This document shows positions 28,546 to 36,830 of a stretch of 49,499 bases of DNA, in pieces. The translations under genes and the position numbers were made by a program. The number at the start of each line of letters is the position of its first letter. The stretch's first letter is position 1. This stretch comes from a candidate division KSB1 bacterium (lineage in GTDB: Bacteria > Zhuqueibacterota > JdFR-76 > DREG01), in contig JADFJB010000017.1 of NCBI GenBank assembly GCA_022566355.1, positions 1-49,499 of the forward strand, read 5' to 3'. The notes below the pieces were generated by a model. It made no database searches, was not told where the DNA came from, and saw nothing but the letters and a program-made list of their open reading frames with translations.

Positions 28546-29355
28546 TTAATGTTCTTCTGATAAGGCTATGCCAATAAACACTGCGGAGAGCATTGTGAAA
28601 ATATATGCCTGGATCAATGCAATCAAAACAGCCAATAATTCTAAAGCTACAGCGCCTGGAACTGCAAGCAGGGCAACCAAAAAGCTCTTAAAAATGATGA
28701 TGAGTCCCAGGAAAGTAAAAACAATCAAGTGATCCGCCATCATGTTGGCAAAAAGACGAATGGCCAAGGCAAAATGCTTGGTGAACACGCCGATAAATTC
28801 AATTAAAAACACCAAAGGCGCAACAAAGCCGGGTACACCAGGGGGTAAAAAGCTCTTCATATACCCGCCAAACCCCTTTTTCATTATTCCTGCTGATTGA
28901 CCGATGAAGAATGTCATAACAGCTAACGTAGAGGTAACCGCAAGATTTGAGGTGGCGGTCCCAGCTCCAGGTATTAATCCCAATAAATTACAAACCAGAA
29001 CGAAAAAAAATGCTGTTAGCAGGTATGGAGCGAACCGCATTCCATCCTTTCCCAGGTAAGGATCCAAGATATCCGTTTTGATAAAAAGGACAATTGCTTC
29101 TAGTAAATTACCCATCCCGCGGGGCACCATTCCCATCTGGCGCTTTGACAACGAAAATAGAAGGATCAAAAAGATAGAGGCAATCCACATCATCACCACA
29201 TGAAACGTGATGGATATATCAATCCCTAATATGGGTGGAATCTCAAAGATCACATAATCTTGAACATGCTCCAAGATAAAACCGGCGCCTTCCTCTTTAT
29301 GGCCTGTTTGTTCCGGGTCAAAAAGTGCGAGGCTTAAAAAATTATATAAAAACAT
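28546..29355 (-). CDS. atpB: ATP synthase Fo a subunit
   Basis: The 269-aa membrane subunit forming the proton half-channels. The essential Arg lies in the helix LAIRLFANMMADH. The conserved fourth-helix Asn/Leu region (VCNLLGLIPG) is also present. Five or six TM helices are visible. It begins 13 bases after the atpI-like gene. Confidence 0.96.
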   Translation of the reverse strand: MFLYNFLSLALFDPEQTGHKEEGAGFILEHVQDYVIFEIPPILGIDISITFHVVMMWIASIFLILLFSLSKRQMGMVPRGMGNLLEAIVLFIKTDILDPYLGKDGMRFAPYLLTAFFFVLVCNLLGLIPGAGTATSNLAVTSTLAVMTFFIGQSAGIMKKGFGGYMKSFLPPGVPGFVAPLVFLIEFIGVFTKHFALAIRLFANMMADHLIVFTFLGLIIIFKSFLVALLAVPGAVALELLAVLIALIQAYIFTMLSAVFIGIALSEEH

Positions 29356-29368
29356 TTATTTTTCAATC

Positions 29369-29773
29369 CTACCTAATTTTTTTGTCACTCAATTTAAGTT
29401 GTCGTTTGATAAGGAAAATTTCAACTGTTTGAAACAAAAAATAGTAGATCGTCAAAATTATTAAAAACGTTAACATGTGTAAATATTTTGCCTGGTATAT
29501 CCAAAAAATAACCCCAATAAAAATTATCATTCTCACAATCATCCCGCCCAATAAAACTGAGAGAAAAGCTTTATTGGATTTTGAAAAACCCCAATAATTT
29601 ACCAAATAGCCAAACAAAATTAAAATAAAACTTAAAATCCAGGAAACCAACACTTCTGCCGTTTTCTCTTGTTCTCCAAATAAAAAAAGGACCAACAAAC
29701 CTGCTAGTCCAAAAACAATACCTATCCCCAAAAATGGCAATAAAAAAGAGCGTCTAATAAATTCCTTAATCAC
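29369..29773 (-). CDS. Four-TM membrane protein, AtpI-like
   Basis: A 134-aa protein with four TM helices (FLGIGIVFGLAGLLVLFLF, LVSWILSFILILFGYLVNYW, AFLSVLLGGMIVRMIIFIGV, LTFLIILTIYYFLFQTV). By position and topology it is the AtpI-type protein that assists c-ring assembly in other bacteria. Sequence identity to AtpI is not obvious by eye. It overlaps the upstream AtpZ gene by 8 bases. Confidence 0.65.
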   Translation of the reverse strand: MIKEFIRRSFLLPFLGIGIVFGLAGLLVLFLFGEQEKTAEVLVSWILSFILILFGYLVNYWGFSKSNKAFLSVLLGGMIVRMIIFIGVIFWIYQAKYLHMLTFLIILTIYYFLFQTVEIFLIKRQLKLSDKKIR

Positions 29774-30014
29774 GCTTGTTATTTGTTTTATCGTTTAAAT
29801 AAACAGCTTTATAAATCGTCCAAAACCCGGCGATTGCGCCTAATAAAAAACCTGCCATTAAAAAAACAGGAATAGTGTTCAGTGTTTTATCTATCCAAAA
29901 GCCAAGCGCTGCAAAAATTACAATTGAAATTGCAAAACGCATCCCTAAATCGAAATATGGACCAATTTCCCGAATTGAATCTTTACTACTTGAATTTTTG
30001 TTTTTGTCATTCAT
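29766..30014 (-). CDS. atpZ: AtpZ/AtpI-family small membrane protein
   Basis: An 82-aa protein with two TM helices (FAISIVIFAALGFWIDKTL and VFLMAGFLLGAIAGFWTIYKAVY). The GFWIDK...GAIAGFWTIY layout is typical of AtpZ, which supports ATP-synthase assembly or acts as a Mg/Ca transporter in Bacillus. It is first of the atp genes, 56 bases after the bactofilin gene. Confidence 0.82.
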   Translation of the reverse strand: MNDKNKNSSSKDSIREIGPYFDLGMRFAISIVIFAALGFWIDKTLNTIPVFLMAGFLLGAIAGFWTIYKAVYLNDKTNNKRD

Positions 30015-30070
30015 TGCAATTCCAAAATCCGTGGAGCCATCCTTGAGATGAATACTCTTTCAAAGTTCCA

Positions 30071-30517
30071 TCATGGTTGCTTGTCTGCCTCCTGAACGGA
30101 ATTTTTAACTGGTTTGGCGCTTGCCTTCTCCGGGGTGAAATTCAAAGCCGGTTCCAACTTGGTTCCTTTCATTTGAGAGTGGCCATCAAACACCGCACCT
30201 TCGGCAATGACTAATCTAACCGCATTCAATTTTCCAACCAAAACTGCGGTGGACTCTAAAGTTACTTTTCCGGTGGCAGAGATTTTACCTTTTACAGTTC
30301 CACCAATGACAGCATTTTTGACTTCAATTTCTCCATGGATGACACCCTCTTTACCGAGAATAATAGAATCTGAAGATTTTAGATTCCCAACCAGTTTTCC
30401 GTCTATCCGAAGACTATGTTGAACTGTCATATTTCCTTCTATTATTGTGCCTTTTCCTATTAAAGTATTTAAATCACCCATCCTGTCATAACCATTGCTG
30501 TCTTTTTCTCTAAACAT
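30071..30517 (-). CDS. Bactofilin (polymer-forming cytoskeletal protein)
   Basis: A 148-aa bactofilin (DUF583). The core right-handed beta-helix spans about residues 18-115, with NTLIGKGTIIEGNMTVQHSLRIDGKLVGNL and the GEIEVKNAVIGGTVKGKI repeats. The unstructured N- and C-terminal tails are short. Bactofilins polymerise without nucleotide into filaments that place cell-wall enzymes or, in Myxococcus, ParAB. The direct neighbours here, an M23 peptidase (34-bp gap) and parB/parA, match these two roles. AGGAG precedes the ATG at 30517. Confidence 0.92.
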   Translation of the reverse strand: MFREKDSNGYDRMGDLNTLIGKGTIIEGNMTVQHSLRIDGKLVGNLKSSDSIILGKEGVIHGEIEVKNAVIGGTVKGKISATGKVTLESTAVLVGKLNAVRLVIAEGAVFDGHSQMKGTKLEPALNFTPEKASAKPVKNSVQEADKQP

Positions 30518-30551
30518 GTCTTTTCTCCTTTACGAACTTTTAAATCCATAT

Positions 30552-31463
30552 TTATAATTCCTGTTGTTGATCAGTCTGCAAAGAAAACAAGTATTCCTTC
30601 GGATCCACAGGTTTTGAATCACGCCAAATTTCAAAATGAAGATGGGGCCCTGAACTGGTTTCACCCGAATTCCCTAACAGTGCGATCGGGTCTCCTTTTC
30701 TTACCATCCCGACCGTCCTGAGCAGACGCATGTTGTGGGCATAGAATGTAAAAATATCGCTGCCATGATAAATAATAATGAGATTCCCCAAATCCGGCGT
30801 CCAATCGGCAAAAACAATCGTACCTTCTCCGGATGCTTTAATTACCGATCCTCGCTTTGCAACGATATCAATCCCAAAATGTTTGTCCCGGATTTGTGGT
30901 TCGGCTAAATTTATATCATCAAACCCAAGAGAGATCAATCCTTCCACCGGTAACAAAGTAGGAAGCCTTTCATACATCATGTGATAACTTGTTGTGATGG
31001 AACCCACTCGTCTAAGGATATTCTCAAAATTCCGCGCTGATACTTTTTGATCATTTTTGTTTTTAGATCCGTTGTTAAAGGAGATATTGGTTTCATTTGA
31101 AATCGATGCTCCCACTATACCTTCATCAAACTCCTGGGCTTCTTCTATTCCCAATGATATTTTCAATTTACTCGAAAATATTTTCAACTCCTCGAATTTA
31201 CCAGCAATCAAAGCTACCCGGCTGTTTTCACGTTCCAGTTTGGAATTTTCGACCTTCAGTGCAACATTTTCATTATTCACCTGGAGATATTTGACAAAGA
31301 AAACCGCTCCGGCTATCACACTTAGCAATAGTAAAACAGCAATCCCACCTAATATCCTCAAGGTAACCACTCTTAATTTAAATCCAAGCGGTTCAGATTG
31401 ATTGTCGGCAATAATTAAGAAAGAAATAAACTGCTTTTTTTTCTTTAATTTATTTTTCGCCAT
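30552..31463 (-). CDS. M23 peptidase, membrane-anchored
   Basis: A 303-aa peptidoglycan metallo-endopeptidase. It has a TM helix at about 36-58, then a short coiled-coil (about 60-95), then the M23 (LytM) domain. Metal and catalytic residues are visible: H195 and D199 in KHFGIDI, and H274/H276 in GPHLHFEIW. All four are present, so it should be active in cleaving cross-link peptides. It sits 3 bases after parB and next to a bactofilin, a pairing known to control cell shape in Helicobacter and others. Confidence 0.92.
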   Translation of the reverse strand: MAKNKLKKKKQFISFLIIADNQSEPLGFKLRVVTLRILGGIAVLLLLSVIAGAVFFVKYLQVNNENVALKVENSKLERENSRVALIAGKFEELKIFSSKLKISLGIEEAQEFDEGIVGASISNETNISFNNGSKNKNDQKVSARNFENILRRVGSITTSYHMMYERLPTLLPVEGLISLGFDDINLAEPQIRDKHFGIDIVAKRGSVIKASGEGTIVFADWTPDLGNLIIIYHGSDIFTFYAHNMRLLRTVGMVRKGDPIALLGNSGETSSGPHLHFEIWRDSKPVDPKEYLFSLQTDQQQEL

Positions 31464-31466
31464 TCT

Positions 31467-32342
31467 TTAATACGGATTCTCTTCTTGCTTTAAAATCCCG
31501 TGAATTCGATTTAAATCATCATCGGAATAATACTGAATTTCAATTTTTCCTCCCTCCGATTTTGGCGATATAAGGACTTGAGTACCTAATATCTCCCGCA
31601 ACTGGTCTTCCATGTCGATAATAAAAACCGACTTTTTAGGTACTGGCTTAGCCTGGATCTCTTTGCCGCCATTACTAAATGTTTTAACCAACTCTTCTAC
31701 TTTTCTGACCGAATAATTATTTTTTATGGTTTTCTTCCACAAAGAAATTTGGTCGCTGCGATCTTGAATAGCCAAAAGGGCTCGGGCATGTCCCATGGAA
31801 ATTTTGTTTTCCAATAAACTCTGTTGAATATCTTGTGGAAGCTTCAACAATCGTAAGAAATTTGTAACTGATGATCGATCTTTACCGATTTTCTGTGCCA
31901 CTTGCTCTTGAGTTAGATTGCAATCAGCTATGAGCCTATCAAAAGCTTTCGCAATATCGATTGGATTTAGATTTTCTCGTTGTATATTTTCTATCAATGC
32001 CAGTTGCAGCATTTCTTCATCAGACTCGATGTCTAACAAATATGCCGGAATCGTATCGTATCCAAGTTGTTTGACAGCACGAAAACGTCGTTCACCGGAA
32101 ATGAGTTGAAAACCACCTTCAAAAGAACGAACGGTAATGGGCTGAATGATACCGTTTTCCTTAATTGAATCTTTTAATTCATTTAAAGTAACACTATCGA
32201 AATTATCCCTGGGTTGAAATGGATTGGCTGAAATTCCCGACACTTCGATTTCAGCAAATTTAGCGGATTCATATTGTGCAGTTTCAGATAAATCCGGAAT
32301 TAATGCGGATAAACCACGTCCCAATCTATGCTTATTTGCCAT
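31467..32342 (-). CDS. parB: ParB-family chromosome partition protein
   Basis: A 291-aa ParB/Spo0J. The N-terminal CTPase/ParB domain has [13 protein letters not shown] and [13 protein letters not shown] (the GERRxRA motif). The central HTH contains [24 protein letters not shown], and the C-terminal dimerisation domain lies at about 240-290. It binds parS and spreads as a CTP-dependent clamp. It overlaps parA by 11 bases. I see no consensus parS (TGTTTCACGTGAAACA) in the window. Confidence 0.95.
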   Translation of the reverse strand: MANKHRLGRGLSALIPDLSETAQYESAKFAEIEVSGISANPFQPRDNFDSVTLNELKDSIKENGIIQPITVRSFEGGFQLISGERRFRAVKQLGYDTIPAYLLDIESDEEMLQLALIENIQRENLNPIDIAKAFDRLIADCNLTQEQVAQKIGKDRSSVTNFLRLLKLPQDIQQSLLENKISMGHARALLAIQDRSDQISLWKKTIKNNYSVRKVEELVKTFSNGGKEIQAKPVPKKSVFIIDMEDQLREILGTQVLISPKSEGGKIEIQYYSDDDLNRIHGILKQEENPY

Positions 32343-33096
32343 TCACCAAAACCTCCTCCGCAAGTTTTATATAATTCTCAGAACCACTCGATACAGCATC
32401 ATAGAGAATAATCGGTTTACCATAACTCGGCGCTTCACTTAGTCTCACATTTCGATAAACAATTGTTTTATAGACTTTATCACTAAAATATTTCCGAACT
32501 TCTTCCGCAACCTGTTTGGATAGATTCAGTCGGCTATCATACATTGTTAATACTACACCTTCAATTTCCAAACTAGGATTTAAATGCTTCTGAACCAATC
32601 GAATTGTGTTTAGCAATTGGCTCAATCCTTCCAAAGCATAATATTCACATTGAATTGGAATCAATACCGAATTGGCTGCCGTCAGGCTGTTGATAGTTAA
32701 GAGGCCAAGCGACGGCGGGCAATCGATGAAAACATACTCATACTCTTTTTTGATTTTTGCAGTACGATCCCGCATTATCTTTTCTCTGGCAATAGCGCTA
32801 ACGAGCTCAACCTCAGCGCCAACGAGCCGGATACTTGATGGCAAGATATCCAAATATTCAATTTGGCTGTCAATAATAGCTTCATTGATGTCCATTTCAT
32901 CAATCAATACATCATAAATTGTGTGATCAATTTCATTGGAATTAATCCCAAGTCCACTCGTAGCATTTGCTTGAGGATCGATGTCAATCAAAAGTGTTTC
33001 GATCTCCGCAACCGCAATACAACTGGCTAGATTGATAGCAGTTGTAGTTTTCCCTACACCACCTTTTTGATTCGCAATAGCAATAATTTTACCCAT
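32332..33096 (-). CDS. parA: ParA-family chromosome partition ATPase
   Basis: A 254-aa ParA/Soj. The deviant Walker A loop [10 protein letters not shown] lies at 11-20 with its signature Lys, the A' motif [16 protein letters not shown] near 36-50 and Walker [13 protein letters not shown] near 125. It dimerises on nucleoid DNA and moves ParB-bound origins. First gene in the parA-parB-M23-bactofilin-atp run. ParAB often lie near oriC, which fits the one-sided strand use, but no dnaA or mnmG is in the window. Confidence 0.96.
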   Translation of the reverse strand: MGKIIAIANQKGGVGKTTTAINLASCIAVAEIETLLIDIDPQANATSGLGINSNEIDHTIYDVLIDEMDINEAIIDSQIEYLDILPSSIRLVGAEVELVSAIAREKIMRDRTAKIKKEYEYVFIDCPPSLGLLTINSLTAANSVLIPIQCEYYALEGLSQLLNTIRLVQKHLNPSLEIEGVVLTMYDSRLNLSKQVAEEVRKYFSDKVYKTIVYRNVRLSEAPSYGKPIILYDAVSSGSENYIKLAEEVLVNGK

Positions 33097-33282
33097 TCTC
33101 TCCTCAAATCTGAATTAAATTGACTAACTAATATATAGGTGAAGCATCTGAAAAGCAACCCCAAAACAAAAAGCAAATGGGAGTGTAAAATCTTAAAAAA
33201 TTAAGGGAATATACTCTTTAGATTAAATACAGCGTATTATTTTTGTGAATTGAAACAAAATTTCTTCATCGTTTGGATTTCA

Positions 33283-34113
33283 TCAATCGGATTTAAGTAT
33301 CGAAATGCTGCCATTGACTGTTTTCAAAACAAGGCTTCCACCGCCGCCATTGATCTGACCTTTTAATCTTCTTCTGCTAAGTTTGCCCTTAACCCTTATG
33401 GACAATTCACTATTTATACTTCCATTTACTGTGCTGGCTTCCAGATTGGCCTTTATGTCTGCCGGAATTGCTAATCGAATCCCGCCGTTAACGGTTTTAA
33501 AAATCATTTCATCGAATCGATAAATTCCTTCCAGATTTACTGATATGCTGCCATTTACCGTTTTACAAGAAACTTCGCCGCTGCTTTGAGTAATTTTGAT
33601 TCTTCCATTGGTTGTATTCGTTTCAATTTTACCTGTGATGCCGGTTATATCGATCCCGCCATTCACATTATCAATATCCAAATTTACCTCTTTAGGAACG
33701 ACTAAATAAAAATTTACATTTACTGATGGCTTGCCTCTTCCGAACAACTATGAGAACAAAGATGAGATGCCGCCATTCGAGCTTCGTTTATGGGGATAAT
33801 CAACATCTATTTCCAAATAATCTCTTCCGTCATTAATATCCAAATGAACTTCTTCCATGTATTCATCCGCAATTCGCCGGTTACGATGTTTTACAGTGAT
33901 CACTGCTCTCAGTTTAACTTGCTCATTATCCCAGGAAGTAATTTCTATCCGACCTCTGGTATTTTTTAAAGAGATTTCACCGCCTTGCCGCAGGTCGAAA
34001 GTCTGATTGATTTCTTTTCTAGCAGTTCCGGCTATAACCTGGCTTATCAGCCAAAGCAAAGAAAGAAGCCCCAGTCCTGAACCTAGTAGTAATTGTTGCC
34101 GAAGCTTTTTCAT
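33283..34113 (-). pseudogene. DUF4097-type secreted protein with in-frame TAG
   Basis: A single frame of 277 codons is broken by a TAG at 33748-33750 (ISSLFS-stop-LFGRGKPS). The codons on both sides are in the same frame, and the two halves make one DUF4097-type beta-helix protein: signal peptide (LLLGSGLGLLSLLWLIS), then RGGEISLKNTRGRIEI, and after the stop NVNGGIDITGITGKIET with regular KTVNGSIS-type repeats. One base change (for example CAG to TAG) is enough. An internal TTG follows the stop directly, so a secondary start is conceivable, but it would lack a signal peptide. TAG is a normal stop elsewhere in the window. The gene is dead or the base is an error. Confidence 0.82.
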
Positions 34114-34198
34114 GATAAATATCCTCCATCTAAAGCTAAATTTAAGAAAATATTTCTAATTTTTTGTGTGTTATCTGCCATCGACCTCAACTATAATC

Positions 34199-34852
34199 TC
34201 AATCATTCTTGTTCATCATATTCACTGGCTCATATTCAACGAAAAACTCAACCGACCTTTTTACTAATATTTCTTCTAACGTGATATTCCAAATGGCCCG
34301 GTTTTTATCACCCAGAATATTTGCATTCGTATCCGTGATCAACCCGGGAACAATCCATTGAAAGCGGAACTTGATTTTAGAAAAAAGTGAACGAAGACCT
34401 GATTTTAGAAACATTTTGGTACGATCCAGTTTGTCTTCGTCAAGGTAGATGAATCGCTTTAGTGTAATATTGTTTTCGGTCCGTACGGTTTCAAACCGTT
34501 CGTTTTAAAAGCTTGGTGTGACATTTAACAAAGCCAGGCTATCAAACTCAAACTCCATATAAACATGCGTGAGATCCTCTTTTTGACGAATCTCATGAAA
34601 CTTTTCCGTCAAGCCTCCGGAAAGATAATTTCTCTTAATATTATCTTTCACATCGTAAAGGTCCGTTGGAAAGTATAAATTTTCAAACTTCATATCCTTT
34701 TCGGCTTGATAATGTATCATCAATTCGCCTGATCCATCAACCTTCATAAATATCATCTCATCATATTCAAAACAGCCGGCATTTAAAATAGGAAAAAGCA
34801 CTAAGATTATAGAACGCCAATTTAACAAACTTATCTTCGAAGGAAATCTCAT
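34199..34852 (-). pseudogene. Predicted lipoprotein with in-frame TAA
   Basis: A 218-codon frame with a TAA at 34505-34507. It begins with a lipoprotein signal (ILVLFPILNAGC, lipidated Cys at 26), then an alpha/beta segment (YDEMIFMKVDGSGELMIHYQ, FEFDSLALLNVTPSF). After the stop the same frame continues as NERFETVRTENNITLKRF and on to IVPGLITDTNANILGDKNRAIWNITLEE. The GLITDTNANI...NRAIWNI pattern recalls the LppM/DUF3153 lipoprotein fold, a tentative match. A single AAA or GAA to TAA change would explain the stop. The start lies directly after the stop of the upstream DUF4097 gene, so translation is coupled. Confidence 0.75.
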
Positions 34853-35869
34853 TTATTGCCATTTTCGTTGAATAAAAATATCACCTATATCCGAAAAGAA
34901 TTCGCAAACCTCATTGTTCTTTTTATTCCCATTATATTCTAAAATAGAAATTCCACCTGATTTTTTGATTTCCCATTGGTGCGCTGAACGAATCACACCT
35001 AATGCTGTTTCCGCAATTATTTTTGATTCCGGAAAATCAGGCAGGATTAAAAACATATCGCCCGAATCCGACCTCACTCGAATTTTTGCTTTTAGTTTCA
35101 AATTTGGATTGAAAAAGAAATCTCCGGATTTTGTTTCAATTTCGCCTGATCTAATTTCGTTGCCAACCAGATAAATATCTGCATCTTTTGATTTTATAAC
35201 CAAACGAATGAGTTTTGAATTATCCAGGACAATTTCGCCTTGTTTAATGGATATACTCAAGTGTGGATCAACCCCATTTTGTCCATTTAGATTGGATATT
35301 TTTGTCTGGACTTCATCCAGTTTTAGTTCCAGGTTTTGAGCCAAAATGTTTGTGATTTCCAGAATTCCTTTTTTTTGTTCAATCGTAATATTACCACGGA
35401 TTCCTTCAATTATAGCGCTCCCATCCTTCTTGTCAATTTTTAATCGAATCGATTTGGGGACAGTAAGTTCAAAATCAATTTTTGTTGATGGGGTTTTCTT
35501 TATCCCTGTGAATTTGAGAAGACTGGAAAACGGATTATTACTACCTCGGCTGAGCTGATGTACGAAGAGTTTATTATTGCCCAGCGTAAATTCAATTTTG
35601 AGTTCTTTAAGTTTAGACTCTGCTTTTTCACGATTATTAGCCTTTGCCCACTTCCTTACCAAAATCTGAATAGTTGGTTTTCCCCATGTGGCTATATTCA
35701 GATTTCCGGATCCTAACCTGAGTTCCAATAGAGTATTTGGAGAAATTTCAAAGTGGTGTGTTTCGGTTTCAGTAATTTCATAATCCGAAGCAAAAAGAAA
35801 ACAAGGCAGTAAAAAGAAAAGAATTATTGCCGCTTTAATTCCTATAAATAAACCATCATTTCTACGCAT
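34853..35869 (-). CDS. DUF4097-type secreted protein
   Basis: A 338-aa protein with signal peptide (KAAIILFFLLPCFLFAS) and a long beta-helix-like domain. Ladders of short G/N/D-rich strands are visible, such as LRLGSGNLNIATWGK, DGSAIIEGIRGNITIEQKKGILEI and GEIETKSGDFFFNP. This is the DUF4097 pattern, often annotated as putative adhesin; its true function is unknown. It is intact and in a chain with a toast-rack-like protein upstream and a lipoprotein directly downstream. The family often occurs near envelope-stress regulators; no sensor or sigma factor is visible here. Confidence 0.78.
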   Translation of the reverse strand: MRRNDGLFIGIKAAIILFFLLPCFLFASDYEITETETHHFEISPNTLLELRLGSGNLNIATWGKPTIQILVRKWAKANNREKAESKLKELKIEFTLGNNKLFVHQLSRGSNNPFSSLLKFTGIKKTPSTKIDFELTVPKSIRLKIDKKDGSAIIEGIRGNITIEQKKGILEITNILAQNLELKLDEVQTKISNLNGQNGVDPHLSISIKQGEIVLDNSKLIRLVIKSKDADIYLVGNEIRSGEIETKSGDFFFNPNLKLKAKIRVRSDSGDMFLILPDFPESKIIAETALGVIRSAHQWEIKKSGGISILEYNGNKKNNEVCEFFSDIGDIFIQRKWQ

Positions 35870-35928
35870 TAAAATTCCGGATGATTAGAAAAAAATATTT
35901 ACAATGTTTATAATCAGAAAACTCGAAC

Positions 35929-36786
35929 TCATCGAATACGGATATCAAGTGTGCCAATCCCTAGAGATATTGATAATTTGGTTTTATATTTGGAGTTATC
36001 GTAATTATCCGAATAATAATATTTTCCTCTCTTATAGAAATCAGATGGGATATCCAGTGAAGAGAAAAACAGAAATTTTGAGACAGAAAATCTAATCGCT
36101 TCATTTTCAGGGAGGTACAGGCGAGTCTCACCAATATTTAAGTCAATGTCAATTTCCCGATCATTCATAATATCCATGTCGGATGTCAAATCAACAATCA
36201 AAGAGCCCACCACACCATTAATATTCGCATACTTAAAATTTGCATTGCCTAATTTTTCGATTCTTATTTCACCTAATTTAATGTCAATTTCTAATTCCTC
36301 AATTTTGTCTCTGTTTGGCTGGGAAAAAGTAACTGAAGTTTCACCGGCAAGTACGTGGAGTTCAAATTCACGGATCTTCAGTCCGCCAAGCTCAATATCA
36401 CATTGACTTGCTTTGGTTTTGCATTCGATTAATATCGGAACTTCCGTTGGTAATTTCACAATAATCCTTGCAGACAAACCATCGCCATCATCATGATCCA
36501 TAAACCATTTATCCACATCAAAATAAACTCGCAAGTAATTATCATCTTCATCAAAATCCACGCTCAATTCATGTCTATCATCATCAAACCGAAAATTGAG
36601 TGAAATCTTCCTGGCATCCCTGCTGGGTTCAATTTCTAACTTACCTGCATCGATTTCAAGCCGGATACGCAAAGGCTTTCTTCTAGAAACATCAAAACTG
36701 TATTCCTTGCGGACGATATCATCTGCAATTAAACAAGAAGGCAACAACAAATAAAGTATCCAGAGTCCTGAAATTTTATATTTCAT
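35929..36786 (-). CDS. Toast-rack/LiaF-like secreted beta protein
   Basis: A 285-aa protein with a signal peptide (KISGLWILYLLLPSCLIAD). Its beta-strand ladder resembles the toast_rack N-terminal/LiaF-like fold (RIRLEIDAGKLEIEP, FELHVLAGETSVTF, DIDLNIGETRLYLPE). It ends in a short strand array (SISLGIGTLDIRIR). In Firmicutes the LiaF C-terminal domain senses cell-wall stress. Here the protein is free in the periplasm and only the fold resemblance can be claimed. It lies between the Omp85-type barrel and the DUF4097 gene. Confidence 0.68.
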   Translation of the reverse strand: MKYKISGLWILYLLLPSCLIADDIVRKEYSFDVSRRKPLRIRLEIDAGKLEIEPSRDARKISLNFRFDDDRHELSVDFDEDDNYLRVYFDVDKWFMDHDDGDGLSARIIVKLPTEVPILIECKTKASQCDIELGGLKIREFELHVLAGETSVTFSQPNRDKIEELEIDIKLGEIRIEKLGNANFKYANINGVVGSLIVDLTSDMDIMNDREIDIDLNIGETRLYLPENEAIRFSVSKFLFFSSLDIPSDFYKRGKYYYSDNYDNSKYKTKLSISLGIGTLDIRIR

Positions 36787-36830
36787 TTTTTTCTCAGCTT
36801 TTTTAATTGATTTCTATAGAAGCTAGCTTA

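Noticed and set aside
31467-33282. parS site or oriC next to parAB
   Set aside because: No consensus TGTTTCACGTGAAACA and no DnaA-box cluster or dnaA/mnmG genes were seen.
33748-33750. TAG as a recoded sense codon
   Set aside because: TAG ends a normal gene in the window (5375-6403), no recoding machinery is seen, and a neighbouring gene is broken by TAA, not TAG.
34914-36406. Several plus-strand open frames of 60-90 codons in the DUF4097 region
   Set aside because: All mirror real minus-strand genes, have no ribosome-binding site and no recognisable domain.
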